From: an uncultured Dialister sp.
GTDB taxonomy: Bacteria > Bacillota > Negativicutes > Veillonellales > Dialisteraceae
DNA: 9,451 bases
Reading direction: 5' to 3'
Assembly: GCF_900541605.1 (NCBI RefSeq)
Contig: NZ_UQKJ01000074.1
Span: forward strand, 1 to 9,451
Below the pieces are notes generated by a model. It saw only the letters and a program-made list of their open reading frames with translations. It was not told where the DNA came from and did not search any database. Positions 5,857 to 9,451 of this stretch are shown one piece after another. Numbering within the stretch: the stretch's first letter is position 1; the number at the start of each line of letters is the position of its first letter. Made by a program: the position numbers and the translations under genes.

Positions 5857-6723
5857 TTACCGGAATTCTTTGCAGAGATCCTCGAACAGTTCTTTCGACG
5901 GTTTTTCCACATGGTCGATGAGGCGGATATCCTTAGACGGTACGATATCACCGAAAGGAACTCCATCCTTCTCTTCATAAATGACACCGGTCACAAGGCT
6001 GTCGGTTTCCGCCAGCAGGTGAAGGGCATCGGCTTTGCTCGTGGGATCGTAGGTCTCACGGACATCGGAAATTTTCTTCAGGTGTTCATTGTACCACTGA
6101 ACCGTATTGAAATGGTTGAAGGTTACGCAGGGGGTAAAAATATTGACATAGGAGAATCCCTTGTGGTCCACCGCTTTTTCGATAATGTCTACCAGGTTCC
6201 TGCCATCGATGGCATAGGCCTGAGCTACAAAGGTAGCACCGGCGGCAATGGCCATGGAAGGCGCATCCAGCGGGGTCAGTGGGTTTCCGTCAGGAGTTGT
6301 CTTTGTGACGAAGCCCTTGGAGGAAGCCGGAGAAGTCTGGCCCTTCGTGAGTCCATAGACCTGGTTATCGAAGACCAGGTACGTAATATCCATATTTCTC
6401 TTCATGGCATGCATGGCGTGGCCGAGGCCGATGGCGTAGGAATCGCCGTCGCCGGAGCATACGATGAGGTGAGTATCCTTATTGGCGCATTTAATGCCCT
6501 GGGCGAAGGGAAGAGCCCTGCCATGGGTGGTATGGGCGCCGTAGCAGTACTGGTAGCCGCCGATACGGGAAGAGCAGCCGATGCCGGAAATCAGGGTGAT
6601 TTCTTCATTGGCCCAGCCCTTCTTGGCACAGACAGCGGAAATAGCATTCTGGATGCCGTAGTCCCCGCAGCCGGGGCACCAGTTCGGAACGATAGTATTT
6701 TTATAATCTCTCGGTGAAGCCAT
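5857..6723 (-). CDS. korB: 2-oxoacid:ferredoxin oxidoreductase, beta subunit (KorB)
   Basis: A 288-residue thiamine-diphosphate subunit of the KorAB-type enzyme, which oxidatively decarboxylates a 2-oxoacid (typically 2-oxoglutarate) to the acyl-CoA and passes electrons to ferredoxin. The TPP motif is GDGD (91-94) with the closing FDNQVYGLTKGQTSP (118-132). The four cysteines that hold the single [4Fe-4S] cluster in archaeal two-subunit enzymes are present with the same spacing: C16 and C19 in CPGCG, C50 and C199. The length is normal. AAAGGAGGT (6733-6741) lies inside the end of korA, 9 bases before the ATG, and the genes are only 2 bp apart, so translation is coupled. The substrate could also be another 2-oxoacid; motifs alone do not separate them, but the two-subunit fused architecture favours Kor. 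No ferredoxin or delta subunit gene is in the window. Confidence 0.92.
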   Translation of the reverse strand: MASPRDYKNTIVPNWCPGCGDYGIQNAISAVCAKKGWANEEITLISGIGCSSRIGGYQYCYGAHTTHGRALPFAQGIKCANKDTHLIVCSGDGDSYAIGLGHAMHAMKRNMDITYLVFDNQVYGLTKGQTSPASSKGFVTKTTPDGNPLTPLDAPSMAIAAGATFVAQAYAIDGRNLVDIIEKAVDHKGFSYVNIFTPCVTFNHFNTVQWYNEHLKKISDVRETYDPTSKADALHLLAETDSLVTGVIYEEKDGVPFGDIVPSKDIRLIDHVEKPSKELFEDLCKEFR

Positions 6724-6725
6724 AA

Positions 6726-8474
6726 TCAGAAGACCTCCTTTGCTTTGTTCACAATGGTAGAAGTGGTAAAGGGCGTGCCGTCATACTGCAGGAGAGACAG
6801 CAGCTTGTCGTGGCAGTCGAAGTGGATGGCGAAAAGTTCGCGCAGCTGGGCTGTCAGGTCTTCTTCTACGATGAGAACTTTCTTGGCCCCTTCGATATAG
6901 GGACGGAGGGCTTCTGTGGGGAACGGAGAAAGGAGACGGAGCTGGAGATGGTTGACTTTCTTACCTTCTGCTTCCAGTTCTTCCACCGCCTCTTCCAGGG
7001 CACCGTTGGTGGAGGTGATGCCGATGAGGAGGAGGTCTGTATCCGTGTCTTCATGAGTTACATAGAACGGTTTGATGGCAGAAGGAACACCGGCAAACTT
7101 ACGATGCCGTTTTTCCATTTCCATCACCCGGTCAGCCTGTCCTTCCGCCGGTTTCCCAAATACGTTGTGTTCGAGGCCTGTGGACAGGAACATGCCGTTC
7201 TTTACACCGGGAATGGTTCTCGGGGAAATGCCGTCTTCCACATCTTCGAACCGGTGGAAATAGGCTTTCTTCTTCGTATCCAGTTCCGGCAGGTTTTCTG
7301 TGAGGAGTTTGCCCCGGTTAATACCAATGCGGTTCATATCAAAGGCCGGCACCGACTGCTTGCACATGCCGAACTGCAGGTCCGACAGCACGATGACGGG
7401 GGTCTGGAATTCTTCGGCCAGGTTGAACGCTTCCTGGGTAATATAGTAGCAGTCTTCGATGGAAGAAGCAGCGAGGACGATCTTTTCCGCATCCCCGTGG
7501 CCGGAAGCGATGGCATAGCGGATATCGCTCTGTTCTACCTTCGTAGCCATACCGGTGGACGGGCCGGCACGCATGACGTCGATGATGACCACCGGGATTT
7601 CAGCCATGGCAGCCATGGAAATGGATTCCGCCATGAGGGAAAGCCCTGGGCCGGAAGTGGCGGTGAAAGCACGGACACCGGCATAACCGGCACCCATGGC
7701 CATCATGCAGGAAGACAATTCATCTTCCGTCTGCACCACAGTACCATGAATCTTATGGACCACCTTGATCATGTATTCCATGATTTCAGAAGCCGGGGTA
7801 ATGGGGTAGGAAGCCATGAACCGGGAACCGGCGGAAATGGCGCCGAGGGCCGCTGCTTCATTGCCCAGAAGGTACAGCTGGTCCTTCTTCGGCGGTGTTG
7901 CCAGACGTCCCAGTTCCACGCCGTGCATGGAAGCGATGGCTGTATCATAGCCTTCCTTGAAAATCTGCTTGTTTTTGGAAACAATTTCTTCGCCCTTCTT
8001 GCCAAAACGCTGGGCAATGAAACCGTAGAATGGATCTTCCGGGAACCCGAGAACACCGGCGCTCATACCGAGGGCCGCAATGTTCTTCATCTGCAGGCTG
8101 CCATACTTCTTTGCCAGTTCCGTAATCGGAAGGGCCAGTACGATACGACCGCTGTGGGCTTCAAACTTCGGATGAAATGCATCATCGGCAATGATGACGC
8201 CACCCTCCGGCACTTCTTTACCATGGAGATCAATGGTCTCCTGGTCCAGGGCCACCAGACAGTCCACATGCTCCCCGATAGTAGCTACTTCCTTCGTTGC
8301 AATACGAAGGGCAATGGTCGTATGGCCGCCTTTGATACGAGAAGCAAAAAGACGCTGGCTGAAAAGGGAATACCCTTCCTGTGCCAGGACACGGCCCAGG
8401 ATTTCGCCGCAGGACTCTACGCCCTGCCCCTGCTGGCCGCCCATTTTCCATATAAAATCACGTTTTGTTTCCAC
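6726..8474 (-). CDS. korA: 2-oxoacid:ferredoxin oxidoreductase, fused gamma-alpha subunit (KorA)
   Basis: A 582-residue subunit in which the gamma domain comes first (about 1-190, beginning with GGQQGQGVES near residue 12). The alpha domain starts near 200 and carries the conserved YPITP motif near 223. The alpha part has the pyrimidine-type domain with ATSGPGLSLM and GPSTGMATK, then a transketolase-C-like end (TDTDLLLIGITSTNGALEEA to the C-terminus). With KorB it forms the complete catalytic unit. I chose the GTG at 8474 as start: AAGGAGG (8483-8489) is 8 bases upstream, and the protein then begins VETKRDFIWKMGGQQG as in the family. Extending the frame to a GTG at 8546 adds 24 residues without a ribosome site and would put the start about 2 bases from the inferred transcription start. 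An ATG at 8479-8477 between the two is out of frame. Confidence 0.92.
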   Translation of the reverse strand: METKRDFIWKMGGQQGQGVESCGEILGRVLAQEGYSLFSQRLFASRIKGGHTTIALRIATKEVATIGEHVDCLVALDQETIDLHGKEVPEGGVIIADDAFHPKFEAHSGRIVLALPITELAKKYGSLQMKNIAALGMSAGVLGFPEDPFYGFIAQRFGKKGEEIVSKNKQIFKEGYDTAIASMHGVELGRLATPPKKDQLYLLGNEAAALGAISAGSRFMASYPITPASEIMEYMIKVVHKIHGTVVQTEDELSSCMMAMGAGYAGVRAFTATSGPGLSLMAESISMAAMAEIPVVIIDVMRAGPSTGMATKVEQSDIRYAIASGHGDAEKIVLAASSIEDCYYITQEAFNLAEEFQTPVIVLSDLQFGMCKQSVPAFDMNRIGINRGKLLTENLPELDTKKKAYFHRFEDVEDGISPRTIPGVKNGMFLSTGLEHNVFGKPAEGQADRVMEMEKRHRKFAGVPSAIKPFYVTHEDTDTDLLLIGITSTNGALEEAVEELEAEGKKVNHLQLRLLSPFPTEALRPYIEGAKKVLIVEEDLTAQLRELFAIHFDCHDKLLSLLQYDGTPFTTSTIVNKAKEVF

Positions 8475-8554
8475 TTCATCTGCCTCCTTGGTGATGAATA
8501 AAAGGAAATATAGTATATCGGTGAATCGCTTTTTACACACACTCACACATTTTT

Positions 8555-8563
8555 ATTATATCA
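8555..8563 (-). promoter_or_regulatory. Extended -10 promoter of korAB
   Basis: On the minus strand TGA directly precedes a perfect TATAAT (8560-8555), an extended -10. No good -35 lies at the right distance. Transcription would start near 8548, giving a leader of about 73 nt to the GTG at 8474. A short dyad, GCAT-N6-ATGC (8569-8582), lies just upstream of the -10 and could be part of an operator. Confidence 0.6.
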
Positions 8564-8591
8564 CCTGTGCATAGATTCATGCTGAAAATTT

Positions 8592-8636
8592 TTACATACT
8601 AAACATGTAACTGTGACGCTGTTACAAACGCTGTAA
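8592..8636. promoter_or_regulatory. Cluster of TTACA/TGTAA half-sites upstream of korAB
   Basis: Four five-base half-sites alternate in direction: TTACA 8592-8596, TGTAA 8606-8610, TTACA 8622-8626, TGTAA 8632-8636. The middle pair forms a perfect TGTAAC-N9-GTTACA (8606-8611, 8621-8626), and the first pair TTACAT-N7-ATGTAA. They lie 30-75 bp upstream of the korAB -10. Such an arrangement suggests cooperative binding of a dimeric regulator. I cannot name it, and the cluster could instead belong to a dispersed intergenic repeat. Confidence 0.35.
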
Positions 8637-8639
8637 TGG

Positions 8640-8689
8640 GAGCCAAAGCCCTGTATCCCCAAATACAAGAGAAATTTTTTTGGGGGCTC
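8640..8689 (-). other. Imperfect hairpin in the lon-korA gap
   Basis: GAGCC (8640-8644) can pair with GGCTC (8685-8689), and CCCCAAA (8657-8663) with TTTGGGG (8679-8685); the two stems share one G at their junction. The run of seven T on the plus strand lies inside the stem rather than after it, so this is not a good terminator. Nothing supported as a gene lies between here and the Lon terminator (8690-8905). A minus-strand frame, 8782-8561, starts at GTG without a ribosome site and runs into the korA promoter. Confidence 0.35.
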
Positions 8690-8905
8690 ATCAAAGCTGT
8701 AGAAATTCCTGGATGTAGAGGCATTATGCATGCTCACACTGCTCGAAAAGACGGGAAAAGCGTGTGCATTTTGCGGCTTCACTGCTGGATAGTCTGAGAA
8801 GACAGCGCGGCGGCGCCTCGGAATCTCAACTTTTTCTTTTTCCAGAAAAGCTGCAAGGCCTTCATTCTCTTACCTCAAATCTCGATTCTGCCCTTTTTCC
8901 CATTC

Positions 8906-8936
8906 AAAAAGCCGGGCGGTATCCGTCCGGCTTTTT
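8906..8936 (-). terminator. Rho-independent terminator of the Lon-family gene
   Basis: GCCGG.CGG pairs with CCG.CCGGC around a 3-nt loop, flanked by A5 and T6, directly next to the stop codon at 8937-8939. On the minus strand one stem position is an A-C mismatch, but the stem is otherwise solid and five T follow. It faces the gene at 8937-9451 and separates it from korAB. Confidence 0.8.
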
Positions 8937-9451
8937 TCAGTCTCTTACCAGCATCCGTGCCAATACGTCCTTCATGGTTTTCACCGGAATGATTTCGAGG
9001 CCCTGCATGGTTTCATCCAGATCCTTCCTGTTCTCTTCCGGAAGAAGGATCCCTTTCAGCCCTGCCTGCCGGGCGCCGAATGCTTTTTCCGCTACGCCGC
9101 CTACAGGCTTCACTTCCCCTGACAGGGATACTTCCCCCGTAACCGCATAGTCCTGGCGGAGAGGAATCTTTTCCACCGCCGACAGTATGGCTGCGGTAAT
9201 GGCACAGCCCGCCGAAGGACCATCGATGTTGCCGCCGCCGATGACATTGATATGGAGGTCATAGTCCGAAATATCCTTATCCGTCAGTTCTCTCACCACC
9301 GCAGCCGCCGTGGCTGCCGAGTCCTTGGCCATGGAGCCGGCGGTGTCGTTGAAGCGGATAGTACCTTTGCCCGTTCCCCTGGCAGGAAAGGCGGCCGCCT
9401 CTATTTCTATGGTGCTGCCCCAGTAGCCCGCCCCACCCAGTCCATAAATAT
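8937..9451 (-). CDS. Lon-family protease, C-terminal proteolytic domain (partial, LonB/LonC type)
   Basis: The gene runs off the right edge; 171 C-terminal residues are visible. They form the S16 peptidase domain. Reading from the edge, IYGLGGAGYWGSTIEIEAAA is the start of the protease fold, followed by FNDTAGSMAKDS. The catalytic serine lies in DGPSAG (codon 9213-9215). The lysine lies 43 residues later in GGVAEKAFGA, the same spacing as S679-K722 of E. coli Lon, so the Ser-Lys dyad is intact. The sequence looks closer to LonB and the sporulation-associated LonC group of Firmicutes than to classical LonA. The ATPase part is outside the window, so I cannot tell whether the Walker motifs are present. 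The frame continues in phase past the internal ATG at 9332, which is therefore not the start. Confidence 0.88.
   Translation of the reverse strand, partial: IYGLGGAGYWGSTIEIEAAAFPARGTGKGTIRFNDTAGSMAKDSAATAAAVVRELTDKDISDYDLHINVIGGGNIDGPSAGCAITAAILSAVEKIPLRQDYAVTGEVSLSGEVKPVGGVAEKAFGARQAGLKGILLPEENRKDLDETMQGLEIIPVKTMKDVLARMLVRD

Noticed and set aside
5725..6717. 330-codon plus-strand frame antisense to korB
   Set aside because: Shadow of korB, which keeps TPP and cluster-binding residues.
6810..8501. 563-codon plus-strand open frame antisense to korA
   Set aside because: korA has full family motifs on the other strand. The antisense frame stays open because korA avoids codons that are stops in reverse. 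No ribosome site or recognisable domain.
8561..8782. 73-codon minus-strand frame upstream of korA
   Set aside because: GTG start without a ribosome site. Its end overlaps the korAB -10 and its composition is non-coding.

Overview
The window looks like a stretch of chromosome from a diderm Firmicute (class Negativicutes; a Dialister-like member of the Veillonellaceae would fit). The strongest pointer is the outer-membrane protein at 2240-3532. It has a signal peptide, one SLH domain, a short coiled coil and a beta-barrel ending in Phe, which is the OmpM plan used by these bacteria to tie the outer membrane to peptidoglycan. The ferredoxin-linked 2-oxoacid oxidoreductase (korAB) fits an anaerobe. 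The genus is inferred; there is no rRNA to settle it.

Layout. 1-555 has no convincing gene. It holds two inverted-repeat elements (9-89 and 131-304) and an extended -10 promoter. 556-1891 (+) is a two-gene unit, a B3/B4 tRNA-binding-like protein followed by a DEDDh 3'-5' exonuclease, closed by a perfect 12-bp terminator. 2240-3532 (-) is the OmpM-type porin, with its own terminator and a roughly 157-nt leader that appears to begin with a stem-loop. 4090-4548 (+) is a MerR-family regulator whose promoter has the 19-bp spacer typical of MerR-controlled promoters. It converges on 4645-5703 (-), a cytoplasmic Sel1-repeat protein, and the two share a strong bidirectional terminator. 5857-8474 (-) is korA-korB, a two-subunit 2-oxoacid:ferredoxin oxidoreductase with fused gamma-alpha and separate beta. 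It is translationally coupled and driven by an extended -10 promoter; the Sel1 gene may be read through from it. 8547-8936 is intergenic, with a cluster of TTACA/TGTAA half-sites and a hairpin. 8937-9451 (-) is the C-terminal protease domain of a Lon-family protease (LonB/LonC type), cut by the window edge.

How they work together. Apart from korA-korB and the B3/B4-exonuclease pair, the genes look like ordinary neighbours rather than one system. I found no CRISPR array, tRNA, rRNA, complete insertion sequence, toxin-antitoxin or recognisable defence module. The best leads are regulatory or structural: the MerR operator, the 5'-terminal ompM hairpin, the half-site cluster near korA, and the inverted-repeat elements at the left edge. 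All long open frames antisense to the genes above are judged to be shadows.
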